Assembly: GCA_950022295.1 (NCBI GenBank)
Contig: OX465595.1
Location: forward strand, 433,188,270-433,252,269
From: Bromus sterilis
Taxonomy: Eukaryota > Streptophyta > Magnoliopsida > Poales > Poaceae
Direction of reading: 5' to 3'
DNA: 64,000 nt
The notes beneath the pieces were generated by a model. That model saw only the letters and a list, made by a program, of their open reading frames with translations, was not told where the DNA came from and searched no databases. Shown piece after piece: positions 9,059 through 22,659 of this stretch. Position numbers and translations under genes: made by a program. Each line of letters starts with the position of its first letter. The stretch's first letter is position 1.

Positions 9059-10515
9059 GACGCGGACCTGCACACAGACACAGATAACTTTGTTCCCAAC
9101 GAAGTTCAGAGAGGTTGTCAATCTCTCCGGTCTTGTTGTTTACAAAGTATAAAACGCAAGGGATAATAATAGCAACTTGAAAGTAAATGCAGAAAAGTAA
9201 ATATAGCGTGGAAACAATGATAAGGATATGGACCGGGATACGCCCAAAAGGCGATAAAATTGCTATGCGAGGTAAACAAATTACAGAAAGGCAATTGACA
9301 GGATTATAAACGCACCGCAATGCTAACTATGCAACAAAAGAAAGGAAGAGGTTCAAAAGAATAGGCAGTACGCCAAGGTAAGTAGACCTAAATCCATCTA
9401 CATCTACTACTAATCATCACCTTGAGATATCTATCCAGAACATCTCGCTGGTATTAAGTTGCGAGCCCCACCCAAAGTGTAAACCCAAAGCAACAGACAA
9501 CTGCATTAAAAGAACTCTGCGTAAAGTAAACAATCCTTGTAACCGCGGTTACAAGCACCGTTGTTTTCCCCCTTGTGGCAACAGCACATCCCCTAGACTC
9601 ATGTTTCTGTCACTCAAGCGTGTCATCGGGGGGCATGAACCCACAATCTAGCACAACGCTCCCTCTTGGAGTCACTACCTACTACTTGGCCAAAGCAATA
9701 AACAGCAACAGAGAACATGCAAAAATTACTTAGGAACAAAAATATAAGAGAAAAAAACCAAATATATTACTCTATCACAATCTGAACATAATCTCATAAT
9801 CCATCAGATCCTATCAAACTCAACATAGCAATAGCAGAAATATTACAAAGGTGCCTCGATCATGTAGGGCAGCTCACGAGGTCTAAACAATGAAGATCAA
9901 AGAGGGGAGGATAACATCACATAGCTACTGATCACGGACCCATGGTCCAAGGAAAACTACTCATGGGACATCCGGGGAGCATCCATGGTGGAGAGGAGAC
10001 TCCCGGAGGTCAATCCTCCCTCCGGCAGGGTGCCGGGAAGAGGTCTTCTGGTGCTCCCGATCTTCGGAAGCGCGGCGGCGGCGGAACAGAGGCGAGTTCG
10101 CGGAATAGGGTTCTGCTTCTAGGGTTTTCCCGTGACGGGGGATAAATAGGCGAAAGGGGTAGCCAAAGGTGGGCCAGGGGCCCCAGGCGCCCCCTGGCGC
10201 GGCCAGGGGTGGGGCCGCGCCGGGTGTCCGTCTGGGCCCCCCTGGCTCCCCTCTGGCCCCTCTCGGGCTCTTCTCGAAGCTTCCGTCACGCTGATTTTTT
10301 ATCTGAATTTTCCGGAATTTTTCTGGCACTTTTTATATGGGGGAAAACTGAAATAGAAAAACAGCGGAAAACAGGAACTAGCACTGGGGTGCACTAAGTT
10401 AATAGGTTAGTCCAAATATGATAAAAATTGTATGAAAGTGTATCTAGATCATAGCAATATCACACAAAACATGCATGGAGCAAGCAGAAATTATAGATAC
10501 GTTTTGGACGTATCA
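9059..10515 (-). repeat. Continuation of the Sabrina-type 5' LTR
   Basis: This is the part of the LTR upstream (element sense) of the nested Gypsy. It ends at 10515 with ACGTATCA, the inverse of TGATACGT. It aligns in reverse with 14626-15827 plus 24353-24545 of the plus-oriented relative, including a CTTCCGAGATCGGGAGCACC-like leader. Confidence 0.85.
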
Positions 10516-12790
10516 CTATGCTGTTGTGATGGTCGATGAAATAATGGAGGGATATGAGGAGATCGAGCTTGACTACCCTACCGGCGAAGGGGAAAATCTC
10601 CTGCAGAATGCTCTGAGGACTTCATGTCTATGGCCGAAGGAATTCATCAGCTTCCGAACTGGACGACACCTACGCCTCCTCCTCCTCCTTCGGCGAGTAA
10701 GGGCCCGCCTCCTCCTCTGCCTCCTCCTCCGGCGAGTAAGGGCCCGCCTCCTCCTCCGCCGGCGAGAGATCAGGGCACGCCTCTTTCTCTGCCTCCTCCT
10801 CCGGCGACTGATCAGTGCACGCCTCCTCCTCCGACTCCTCCTCCGCCTCCTTCTCCGCCTGCGTCGGCGCGTTGAGCAGCCCGTCTCCTCCTCCGCCTCG
10901 TCAGCAAGAGCAGAAGAGAGCCGCCACCGCCGCTCCGGCTGCTCCGGCGCCTCTTAAGCAACAAAGGAAAATAGAGTCGTCGCTCCGGCGTCTAGCAGTA
11001 CAACCAGTGGTGGGAGGCGATACCAATACGGTCCATCATCTCTCAAGCTTCTTGAGCCCTTACCATACGAGAGGAGCGATGAGGAAAGCGCGAAGATCTC
11101 TAAAGGCGAAGTGGATGCATTTTTTAAAAAGAAAACTCCACCTCCGAAGGAGAAGATAGATGAGGTGAAATTGAAGCGCACTTTGGATGCCCTGAAGCGA
11201 CCAGCACCGGCTCCGCTGGATGACAACCATGTCCGCGCTCTTAAAAAGAAAGTGCAAGTAACGCGCCGGTCCGGAAGCACTGCAACTGACCAAAGGAGAG
11301 AACAACAAATTGCAAGAGGGAAAAAATTCCCCAGGTCGGCGAACAGGCGAAACAATTGTGCCCCCCGCTGCAGGTGTCTAGTGATATCGTCGTCGCAAAT
11401 CTGCCGGCCGGGATGGTGCCCGGTACCAATCCTGGTGATTACCTACCAGACGATATACATTTTGATCCACTCCAGGTGGACGAACTCAAATTCCGGCACG
11501 GATATCCTCTCGTTAGACCTGATCAACAGCTACCAACGATGATGCGAAGATTCCATGGGTGGTACATGGACACCTGCAAGAACTCTGGGTTGGATAATGT
11601 GTTGCTTATGGTTAAAGACAAGCACGACCTCGTTGGAATTGACACGTTGTATGTTCCATTTGAGGAGTTATTCCAGCTTTACAATGCAATGGCCATCGAT
11701 AAAGTAATCGTCACTTGCTACTGTCTGTAAGTACTACTTCTTTAATTAAGTCTCTATATATAGCTCAGCTCTTTCATTGCATGTACATATAATTCACTAT
11801 ATCATGCAGATAGAAGATCGTCGAATGCAAGCAAAGAGAAATCTATAATATTGGGTTCATTAACCTAACTCTCTTTGATGAATGGGCGATGGAAAAGAAT
11901 CCCAAACAAGCCGAGGCCAACTTGCTACAATCGTTGCTTCAACATCAAAACAAACAAAAAATAATATTTCCTTACAACTTCGAGTGAGTGTTATACTATG
12001 CATATTCGGTTTTCCTTTATTTACTCGAGGTTATAGTAATGTAATTGATGAGTTATGCATGCGTGCGCAGCTTCCACTTTATTCTCCTAGAGATTAAGCT
12101 TGAGGAGGGACTAGTAACCGTGTTAGACTCAAGACGAAAAGATCCCAAGACGTATGCGATCATCACTGAAATGCTTAAGAAGTAAGTGCAATCGATCATT
12201 ACCGCAGCATTTCGGCAACTTTGTTCATTTCCTGATATTAGGTAATAATTATTTTCTATGTCTGGCAGGGTTTGGATAACGTTCACCACAAAATCTCCGG
12301 GACTGACGAAGGAGCTGGAATTTACACACCAGAAAGTAAGTACTACTAGCTAGTTCCGCGCATCTCCCATTAATTTGATTCTAGCTAGTTTCATCAATAC
12401 CATTTATATAATGCTTGATTATCAGTTTGATTGACCTCTATTTCTCGTAAAGTGGTTGTGGCAGCAAGAAGGGACTAATCTTTGTGGATACTATGTATGC
12501 GAGTACATCTACAACGCTACGATCTCTAAGCAGGGCGGCTACTCTAAAAAAGATTTTGATGTGCGTAAGCAATAATATTCAAAATTTTATTTTATTACCA
12601 TCATTTGTGTTGAGTTTCATTCATATATATGTATTGACCCCCTTCTTCGAATTAGCTTTGGGAGCTTCAGGAAGAACTCCTACCACACGATCGCATAATA
12701 GCAATTCAAGAGGAATTGGCGGGATTATTTCTTGAACACGTCATCAGGAAAGAGGGAGAATACCATATGGAACTTGATTTCAGATGTTAG
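10516..12790 (+). pseudogene. CACTA-borne Ulp1-like (C48) cysteine protease gene, 5'-truncated
   Basis: The fragment starts with YEEIELDYPTGEGENLLQ, passes a Pro-rich microsatellite stretch (10670-10880) where the frame shifts, then reads DNHVRALKKKVQVTRRSG and on to LDNVLLMVKDKHDLVG. Probable introns follow: donors GTAAGT at 11728, GTGAGT at 11984, GTAAGT at 12182 and 12336; acceptors CAG before 11810, 12071 and 12269. The joined exons give the Ulp1 pattern: His in FHFILLEI (about 12072), Asp in VLDSRR (about 12128), and Gln/Cys in QQEGTNLCGYYVCEYI (about 12465-12510). It ends at TAG 12788-12790. Ulp1-family enzymes cleave SUMO-type conjugates, and plant CACTA and MULE elements often carry such genes. 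Exact exon 5/6 junctions are uncertain. Confidence 0.65.
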
Positions 12791-13331
12791 GGTATTGTAA
12801 GAGATCTTATATTGTATATATATAGCGAGTAGCGTCGGATAGATATACGAAAACTTGTTGTTCGAACAATCTCACTTCTCTCTGTATATGTTCATGACGA
12901 TCTTCTGTACTTAATGGTTTAATTCCTTCATTTGCTTACTAGCTAGCATGTCGAGTCCTCTCTATACGAATAGTACGTAGCGTCGACCAAGCACGGAGAT
13001 AAGAGAGGACACCTCTCTCTATTAGCTACAATATATGAAACCCCTAAATTAACCCTACAAAACCCCCATCCCCCCTCTCAAAAAAAACCCCACACACACG
13101 GAACTGCTGACGTGTGGAGGCATTTTGGTCCCGGTTGGTGCTACCAACCGGGACAAAAGGCCCTCTTGCCCGGGCAAGCCGCAGAGGCCACGTGGAGCCC
13201 CATCTGTCCCGGTTCGTGGGCAAACCGGGACTAAATGTTTTGGGCATTAGTAACGACCCTTTAGTCCCGGTTCCGGAACCGGAACAAATGGTCCTCTAGA
13301 ACCGGGACAAATGGGCCTTTTTCTACTAGTG
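10516..13331 (+). mobile_element. CACTA (En/Spm) transposon, 3' part
   Basis: The right end reads CTACTAGTG (13323-13331), the inverse of the CACTA-family terminus CACTAGTAG. Preceding it at about 13120-13310 are clustered, variably oriented copies of a CCCGGTT / AACCGGGAC subterminal motif, the usual CACTA transposase-binding style. The coding part is a Ulp1-like gene. The left part was separated by insertion of the Sabrina-type element at 10515 and lies outside the window. The CACTA sits inside the internal region of the plus-strand Sabrina-type element that resumes at 13332. Confidence 0.82.
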
Positions 13332-14625
13332 TGCATTGCCTTCTTCTCACTCCGAGAGTTGGTGTCCACCTTCGCCGGTACATCCAAACCCTTGGCACGA
13401 TACGCTCTGTCATCATAAGCCTCTTTATATCTTTGCTCAAAACAGCCACCATACCTACCTATCAAGGCATTTCCATAACCTTTCCGAGATATATTGCCAT
13501 GCAACATCCACCTCTTCATGACTTGATCTTCATGTCATACATGTTCCTGCTACACTGGCAGCGACATACATTGCATACATCATGATAGCTACATCTTCTT
13601 TATGATTTCGAGTGCCTTGTAAAGTGCGAAAGATCTCCTTTACCTTCTTGTAAAATAGAGTGTTTCCCTTAAGTGAGGAAAAGATCCCAAAGTGGACACA
13701 ATAAAAGATCCCAAAGAGGACAAATGAGAGTTAAATAGAAAGAGCCATTGAGGCCACACAAAAAATACAAAAAAATAGAAAAAAGAGAAAAAGAAATAAA
13801 AAGAGAGAAAGGGGCAACACTACTATCCTTTTGAGAGATCCACACTAGTACTCCCTTTATATCCTTGTACTCCATAGAGATGATCATTATGCATATAGCT
13901 ATGTGGGGACCTTCACACTATAGAACTTGGCTTGCATATTCCAAGGATGAGCCTCCTCAAACGAGATCTAGGTCTTCATGAGCGAGCAAGTTAGATGCAC
14001 CCCCACTAGTTCCATTGGAGAGCTTCTTAGCTCATATGTGCATCCGTTGCATGGCAATCCCTACTCCTCGCATCATATCTATCATTTGGCACCTCTTGCC
14101 TATGATTGTCCTCATTGATGTGAGCCTTTCTCATTCTTTTTTGTCTTCCTCCTCCTCCGTACTTCTCTCTTTGCCATCCTAAGTGTCAACTCTCGTGCTT
14201 ACGCTCATCCATTGCATGAGTGCTCAAAATATTGAAAAAGGAGTGGATCAAATTGACTTGTACCTGGCTAGTGGTCTGGGGACGAGTCAAGATAAGATTC
14301 CAGAAAAAGACAAAGTGTGAAACTTTAGTAGATTGAGTTCTCAATAAATAAATATTTTTCTCGTATTCCCTATCCCCCTTCTTGCACGCAAACACCATTT
14401 GGAGACATTCGAGTCACGGACAACGAGAGCTCTTGCACCTAATATTCTTTTGTTACTTGTTTCAATGCTAATATAGACTCTTGCATGTTATGACTTGAAT
14501 TGAATCTCTAACCTTGATTGCTTTACTTTTCAAAGTTCTTATATGGTTGCTAGCATGTCACCACAGAAATTATGCTGTTATCATTTACCTACTCGAGGAC
14601 GAGCAGGAATTAAGCTTGGGGATGT
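13332..14625 (+). mobile_element. Internal 3' region of a Sabrina-type Gypsy (+)
   Basis: This is non-coding, AT-rich sequence that ends in a polypurine tract (AAGCTTGGGGA) directly before the LTR at 14626. It has no pol motifs, so this part of the element is non-coding. The left part of the element lies beyond the CACTA insertion and outside the window. Confidence 0.7.
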
Positions 14626-15827
14626 TGATACGTCCAAAACGTATGTATAATTTCTTCTTGCTCCATGCATGTTTTGTGTGATATTGCTATGATCTAGATA
14701 CACTTTCATACACTTTTGATCATATTTGGACTAACCTATTAACTCAGTGCACCACAGTGCCAGTTCCTGTTTTCTGCTGTTTTTCTATTTCAGTTTTCCC
14801 CCATATAAAAAGTGCACCAAAAATTCGGGAAAATCAGATAAAAAATTAGCGCAGAAGAACCTTCCAAATGAACCTAGGTGGGGCCAGAGGGCCACCACCA
14901 GGGGCCCAGGCGCCCTGGTGGCGCGCCCCAGGGGCTGGCCGCGCCAGGGGGCGCCTGGACCCCTGGTGGCCCCCCTGGCTGCCCCCCTTCGCCTATATAT
15001 TCTCCGTGACGAGAAACCCCCGAGGCCAGAACCCTTTTTTGCGATCTCGCCTCTGTTCCGCCGCCGCCGCGCTTCCGAGATCGGGAGCACCAGCAGACCT
15101 CTTCCCGGCACCCTGCCGGAGGGAGGGCCGACCTCCGGGAGTCAACTCTCCACCATGGATGCTTCCCGGATGTGCCGTGAGTAGTTTCCTTTGGACCATG
15201 GGTCCGTGACCAGTAGCTATGTGATGTTCTCCTCCCCTCTTTGTTCTTCATGGTTTAGACCTCGTGAGCTGCCCTACATGATCGAGGCACTTTTGTAATC
15301 TTTCTGCTATTGCTATGTTGTTCTGATCTCTTATATTTTTGTTCTTAAGTAATTCTTGCATGTTCTCCGTTGCTGTTTATTGCTTTGGCCAAGTAGTAGG
15401 TAGTAACCCCAAGAGGGAACGTTATGCTCGATTGTGGGTTCATGCCCCCGGATGACACGCTTGAGTGACAGAAACATGAGTATAGGGGATGTGCTGTTGC
15501 CACCAGGGGGAAAACAACGGTGCTTGTAACCGCGGTTGCAAGGATTGTTTACTTTACGCAAAGTGCTTTTTAATGCAGTTGTCTGTTGCTTTGGGTTTAC
15601 ACTTTGGGTGGGGCTCGCAACTTAATACCAGCGAGATGTTCTGGATAGATATCTCAAGGTGGATGATTAGTAGTAGATGCAGTTGGATTTCGGTCTACTT
15701 ATTTTGGCGTTCTGCCCATGCTTTTGAGCCTCTTCCTTTCTTTTGTAGCATAGTTAGCATTGCGGTGCGGTCATAATCCTATCAATTGCTCTTCTGTAAT
15801 TTGTTCACCTCGCATAGACGTTTTATC

Positions 15828-17520
15828 TGAAGGGAATATGCCCGAGAGGCAATAATAAAGTGGTTATTATCTTATTCCATGTTTATGATAAATGTTTATT
15901 TTCATGCTATAATTGTGTTAACCGGAAACGTTAATACATGTGTGTTTAATAAACAGAGAAAAGGTTCCTAGTAATGCCTCTCTTTATACTAGCTTGTTGT
16001 TTAACGGATGATCAAGGTTTCCTGATCATGAACATTGGATGTTGTTAATAACAAGGTCATGTCATTGGAGAATGATGTGATGAACATACACCCACAGTAG
16101 TTATAGCAATACGATCATGTCATCAAGTTTCTATTGCTGTATCAAACTTTCACGAAGTAACCTTAATCCTTAGACCATGAGATCACGTCAATCACTGACA
16201 CCGGAAGAGTACTTTGATTCCATCAAACGTCACACCGTAACAGGGTGATTATAAAGGTGTCGTTGGGTACTTGGAAAGTGTTAGTTGAGGCTCGTGGATC
16301 AAGAGTGGGATTTGTCCATCCAGATGACGGAGAGATATACTCTGGGCCCTCTCGGTGATATCACATTGACATCGCTTGCAAGCACGTGACTGGCTCACGA
16401 GGATGTTATATCACGGAACGAGTAAAGAGTACTTGTCGGTAACGAGATCGAACTAGGTATGGATGATACCAAATGATCGGATCTCGGACAAGTAAAATAT
16501 CGCGAGACAAAAGGAATTGGTTACGGAGTTTTGGTTCACACGATCACTAGTTCATCGTTGAGTAAGTGGGAGTCATCATGGATCTCCAGATCCCGCTGAT
16601 GATTATTGATCAGAGAAGAGTCTCTGTCATGTCCATTTTATTCACGAACCGTAGGGTGACACACTTAAGGATTCGTTGACGCGTTTGAGTGGATACGGAA
16701 CGCCAGAGAATATACTGGACAGCACATGGACTGTTTTGATAAAACTGCTGGAATAGTTTCGGTATATCAAAATAGTGCAAGGGGATAATTGTTAATGTGT
16801 TCATTGAATGAAGTGTTCATCAATGAAGTACTCATTGAATGAAGTGTTCATTAATTTGAGTGACATTAAACAAGATAATTAAAAGTGTTTTAATGTGATA
16901 AACTCTTGGAATTTTTAGTGGAGAATTATGGAAGTTATGGGAATAATGTGTGACCCTTTGTTTTTGTGAGTGGAGAGTCCACCCACATGATGAGGGGAGA
17001 GGTGGGGGCACCTCTTGGGGCGTGCTACCCCTTGGGGGCTGCCTCCCCCTCCTATATATAGATGGGTGGAGACCCCTCTACACACCAATTCCTCCATCTC
17101 TCATATGTCCTTTGGTTGGCATCTTCCTCCCCTTGCTAGCTGATCCAGTTTCACGAGTACGGTGCTTAGGCGAAGCCCTGCTCAAGATCTTCTCTACCAC
17201 CACCACCACTATGTTGTAGTGCTGCTGGAGTTCCCGAGGATCCACTACTTCCGCTGCCCAACTGGAGCAAGGGGCGGAGGTCGTCGCTGATCCGTACGTG
17301 TGACCGATTACGGAGGTGCTGCCCGTTTGTGGCGCCCATCTTCATCACGACCTTGAGGTAGGCAAGTGATCGACTACATCACCCACGAGAATCGTTCTCG
17401 TTAAAGCTTTTGGTCTTCGAGGGTGAGTCCTTCTCAAACCGTTACAAGTGATCTTCTAGATGTGATCTTGGCTGTTACAACCGTAGGAAAATTTTTGTTT
17501 TCTATGCAACGAACCCTTCA
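15828..17520 (+). repeat. 5' LTR of the Angela-like Copia
   Basis: 1693 bp, partner of 22660-24352. Confidence 0.92.
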
Positions 17521-20500
17521 GTGGTATCAGAGCATCGTCTATGCGTAGATGCTTTGTACGGTTAGAACACATAGAGATGTGGGCGTTGATCCTCTAGTTG
17601 TTACCCTCTTTTGTGCACTTGTGCATATTGCGGCAATGTTGGATTGAAGCGGCCCTAAGCGCAGATTGCGTGTCACGCTTGACATACGGCTTGTACCGTA
17701 TAAAGTGGCTTTGGGGGTGTCAGTTTCTCTAACATTAGTGATATGGCATTTGCAACGGAGGGCCCTGGAAAGGGATGAAAAGAAACAACTAGCGAATCAA
17801 CGTTGTGGTTCTTGTCCGTAGGTAAGATCGGTTCTTTCCTAGGAAGCCCAAAACCACGTAAAATTTGCAAAGATAATTTAGAAGCGTCTAACTTGTTTTT
17901 GCAGGGCATGTGATGTGATATGGTCATTGTTACAAAATTGTTGTTATGAAATGAGATTTATTGTAAACAACCGGCAGGAGCCATATGGTTGTGTTTTCCT
18001 TTTTAAGGCCTGCGTGCTGTAGATATATCCATGAGATATATTGTAATGGAGAAGGACGACCATGGTGGTGGCGCCATGGACCTTGGTGCCGCGCCGGTGG
18101 CATGATGGAGATCATACCAAGACGCACAAGATGGAGATCTAATGCGAGAAGGACCATATCATATCACATTATCCATGCATGTGATGTTTATCCTTTTATG
18201 CATCTTATTTTGCTTAGTTACGATCATGATCGCTTCGGTAGCATTATAAGATGATCCCTCTCACTTAATATCAAGATAATTATATGTTCTTCCTTAGTAT
18301 GCACCGTTAAGAAAGTTCGTCGTTTCGAGACACCACGTGATGATCGGGTGTGATAGACTCTACGTTCGCATACAACGGGTGTTTTCAAGCCTAGCATGTA
18401 CAGACATGGCCTTGAAACACATGCAAATACTAAGGTTCTACTTGGCGAGCCTAGCATGTACAGACATGGCCTCGGAACATGGACCGAAAGGTTAAGCACG
18501 AGTCATATGGATGATATGATGAACCATATTGAGATGCTCGCCATTGCAGCTACACCGCCTCACGTGATGATCGGTCGTGGTGTAGTGAATTTGGTTCGTG
18601 TAATCACCAAAGACGACTCGAGGGATGTTGTTTTTGAGTGGGAGTTAGATGAACTCATTTTATCATGAACTAAATCAAAGTGAATTTGCATAGTTCGTTG
18701 TAGTCATTGGCATTTGTTTACTACCTTTGCGCTTAGCTATAATTGAGATAATAGAATTATAGAATTCTGGATATTTAACTTTACGGACTGGTACCGTATT
18801 GTTTGAGTGTCAATCTAAAGTTTAAAGTCTTATTGCAAACTTTAGCAAACCTTGCTTGCTCCATGAAGTTTAATAATGTGTATTAAATCGAGAGTAACAA
18901 TTCCAGTGTTAGTGTCTAAGTATCACACTTGCCTCCATGATCCTTGATATTCAAATGTTGTTTGTTATTATCAAGGTTATCTAGGAGCTGAAAGGATTGT
19001 TTCAGAAACTATCATGTGTGGAAGATATAGCGATATCTGAAACAATGTTTAGTTGCAATGTGATAGAGTAAAATTTAGTGAGAAACATGTTCTCATATTG
19101 TATGAGAATTTGTGAAGGTTGGAGACACTATGTGTCCTAATCTCCCAAAAAGGTTTTGGGAACTAATATTGTACTCACAGTTTGTCCCTATGAGCTATGG
19201 TAGTTCTGTCATGAAAGTTGTCATGATAGGATGAATGGAAGATGTAGGTAAAATGTTTACTACACTATAAGATTACTAAAGAATGGAATTTGGAAGAACA
19301 CCAAACATTTGATGACGATGATCTACATCAAAGTGAGAATCAAAGGGTGTTAGTATTTGACTAACACACTTTGGATTATGTGTCATATGAATGGTGCCAC
19401 AAGTGATGTTGATAAATTCTTCTAAAAAGGAAAGGAATTGCTGAAAGAGGATCTAAAAAATATTTTGGCGAAAAGAAAAAGGAAAAGACTGGAAATGTCC
19501 AGCTCGGGTATATAGATGATATACATGTTATGGGTATATTCATTGCTTGTTAAACAGTGTGATTCTTGAGTATTGGATACTGATTGGTTGGTATGAAGTG
19601 TCATACGGAACAACGCAATACAAGAGTTGCAATGGCCTGAGTAACTAGCAAATGAATATGGGATGATTCTCATCAAGAACAAAATAAAGTGTTATTGTGT
19701 TTATCGTTGGAATTAAACCTAGCCTTCAAGATTTATTTGAATAATTGTTATTCTGTTCTGGTGTTATACGAACAATAGTTGTTCAAATTATCACCATATT
19801 CATAGAAGATGGATGAACTCTATAAATCTTGTTGGAGAAATCACATCCATAATAACTGATGCTAAACATGTCACAAGACAAATGATTAGAAGATCACTTA
19901 TGACTGACACCACCGTTTGAATCATATTGGAAAGAAACACATGAAGAAACTCCATGGTGATGGAATTTTGGAGTCTTTTGATTTTGAATCAATTGACGGT
20001 TGTGAGAAATTTCTAGAGATGATTGAAACACCGTTTAAATCATATTGGAAAGATAACATGAAGAAACTCCATGTTGGTGGAATTTTGGAGTCTTTTGATT
20101 TTGAATCAATTGACGCTTGTAAGAATTTCCTAGAAATGATTGAAACTCCGTTCATAGGCCAAAGAAGGACGGACGACTAACTTATTGGACATTATACATG
20201 TTGATGTGTATAGTTCATTATGTGTATCCGTGTGTGGTGGGTCTTATAACTTCATATACTTTAACCGAGGATTTGAGTGAATATATGTGTATATTTACTT
20301 GATAAGGAAGAAGTATGAAATGTTTGAAAATGTTCAAATAAATTTCAAGATGAAGTGAAAATCATTGTAACGAGAAAATAAGAGTTTATGATTGGATCAT
20401 AAAAGAAGATTTTTGAGTTAAAAGTTTAGCAAATGCCTGAGAGTTTAGGAATCGTTCCAAAACTTGCATTTCCCGAAACACCATAGGAGTATGGAGTGTT

Positions 20501-22659
20501 CGAGAGATGTAATCAAACCTTGTTTGACATGGTAAGGATCAAAGGTGTTATTTATAAAATTGCCATTATATTTTAAGGATTAAGCTTTAGAGACTACCGC
20601 TTTTCACTGAAAAGAGCGCCATCGAGATCCGTTGAAATGACACCATATGAGTTGTGGAATGGGATAAAACCCAATTTGTCTTTTCTTAAATTTTGGTATG
20701 CAAGGCATATGTAAAATGTTTACAACCAAAGTCGGATAAAGTACGTCTTTGTAGGTTATCCCAAAGTAACCGTTGAGTATTCCTCCAGAACACTAAAGAC
20801 AAAAGTTTTTTTTGTGGCTAAGAGCATCAAGTTTCTTGAGAAGGAATTTTTGCGAAAAGTTAAGTGGGAGGACAGTAGAACTTCGATTAGGTTGTTGAAC
20901 CTAAGCTTTATGTGCTAAGTGGCGCAGTGCCGGAAAGTGTCCCGGAAGCGGCCGCAATGCTCTTGGCTCCCGTGTCCCAAAGGTTGTGGTCACGGCGATC
21001 TAAGTTCCTATTGAACTGCGTAGTTCGGGTAATCGATCAAATAGAAAGATTTGAGATTGAATCATTGCTATTTGATAATAATGGACCGACTACATGCAAA
21101 GAAGCAATGATGGGCCCTGACTCCGTCAAAATGGCTAGAAGCTATAAAATCCGTGATAGTTCCATACACGAGAAACCAAGTTTCTGAACTTGGAAGACCC
21201 TCTAGATACCGTGTTTGGATCTATAAAGAAACAGACGTGGATGTTCTCACATCTATGAAATATTCGACATATCGTTAAAATGGTTTACGATTATGTTCAA
21301 AGAATTGGCTATGACAAGATTTGATCTTTCATAACGATATTTAGTCTGGACGGATTATTGTAGCAACCACTACATATGCTAGTTTTGGTATATGGTAGTT
21401 GAACAAACAGAACAACGTTCTTCTAATAGAATGGTTACCTAGGACGTGTACAGGACACGGTCCAAAGGGTTCTGTTAATTCAAAGGATGCTAAAATAGCA
21501 TGCAAATTTCAATGGTTGAAATAAGCATTCGCGGAGTTGGAATCTTCATCATGATGAAATTGTTAAAACGTTTAGTTTCATCAGAGACGGTGAAGATGCT
21601 TGCTTTTGCAAGAAATTAAGTGGGAGCGCTGAGACATATTTCTAATACATTATGTAGAAGACATATTGTTGATTGGAAATGATGTATCTTTTATTGACAC
21701 GGGTGAAGTTTCATTGAAAATTTGATTTTAATGGAAGATTTGGGCAAAACCAGTATATTGGGCTAATATGGTCTATATAGATAGATTGAGGTGCTAATAT
21801 GGTTGGGCCGAAGTACATATATGAAATATTGAATAAGTTCAATATGGAAACGACGAGAAAAGTTCTTGCCGCATGGAAAAGGTTGAAGCGAGATTCAAGT
21901 GTTTTGACACTTGGTGAGTAAAATCACATGAATGATTTGATCAATCATGTACACCATGATATGTACAATTCCAAGAATGTCCTATGCTCTAAATGTTATG
22001 AGCATATACCAGAATGATTCATAAGATGATCATTGGACAATAGTAAAGATATCCTTACGTGCTTTGGAAGGACTAAGAATATATATTATGTATGTTGGAC
22101 AATAGTTCATTGTAAAGTGTTACATTGATACTAGTTTTGTCGCAAGATACAATCTAAATTTATCTCAATTTTGGCGGTATGTTAAGGTGGCAAAATGTAA
22201 TGGAAGAAAGTTCCATGATAGATTTGGAATAGTTCCAAATGGATTTGGATGAGTTCCAAAGTTAAGACATTATAACGAATACTACAAGGAAAGGCTAAGT
22301 ATATGACTGCTCTAGCAGCAACAAAGGAGGGCATTTGTGTCAAGAAGTTTGTTTGACAAACTAGGTGTAGTTCCAAGCGAGCTAATACTATGAAGATCTA
22401 TTGTACGACAATAGATTCAACATGTTTTGAGCTCAAGGGACTAAGGTCTCACCGGAGGACCAAATTTATGCAATGCCATCTCATTAGTGAATGAGTGATG
22501 CGTAGAGACGCAAAGAAATGCAAATACACACGGACCTGAAGTGTCAGATCTGGAGATTAGGTTTACCACTAGCAATGCGTATGGATAACAACTGAATGCC
22601 ATAGGTGTTGGATGCGCAAGTACCAAACTAGATTATTGACTCTAGTGCAAGTGGGAGAC
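17521..22659 (+). pseudogene. Decayed Copia internal region with duplicated integrase-finger remnant
   Basis: The PBS is at the left edge and the PPT at the right. Recognisable fragments include HIGKKHMKKLHGDGILESFDFES (about 19920-20000), the segment preceding the integrase zinc finger in related Copia proteins, and TPYELWNGIKPNLSFLKF (about 20640-20695). The finger segment occurs twice in tandem with a 118-bp period (CATATTGGAAAG at 19923 and 20041). Many stops and frameshifts separate the fragments, and no gag or RT ORF survives. The element must have been mobilised by proteins from another copy. Confidence 0.75.

Larger units (their letters stand above)
1..10515 (-). mobile_element. Sabrina-type Gypsy LTR retrotransposon (-), 5' part, interrupted by another Gypsy
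   Basis: Read on the minus strand, a 5' LTR begins at 10515 (TGATACGTCC) and ends at about 2198. A PBS-like TGGCGCCGTTCCCGGGGA follows at 2187-2170, then a gag-like ORF and AT-rich internal sequence running off the window at position 1. The LTR is about 1.6 kb once the Gypsy at 2349-9058 is set aside. It has a TATA-like TATTTAT on the minus strand near 10145. Its right edge abuts a CACTA fragment at 10516; the expected target duplication would be CTATG (10516-10520), with its partner outside the window. The same LTR family is present in plus orientation at 14626. Family assignment to Sabrina/WHAM is tentative. Confidence 0.8.

Noticed and set aside
14747..15251. Open frames of 100-145 residues near 14.7-15.3 kb and their mirror at 9.9-10.3 kb
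   Set aside because: Both sit in the GC-rich part of the same Sabrina-type LTR family and are by-products of LTR composition.
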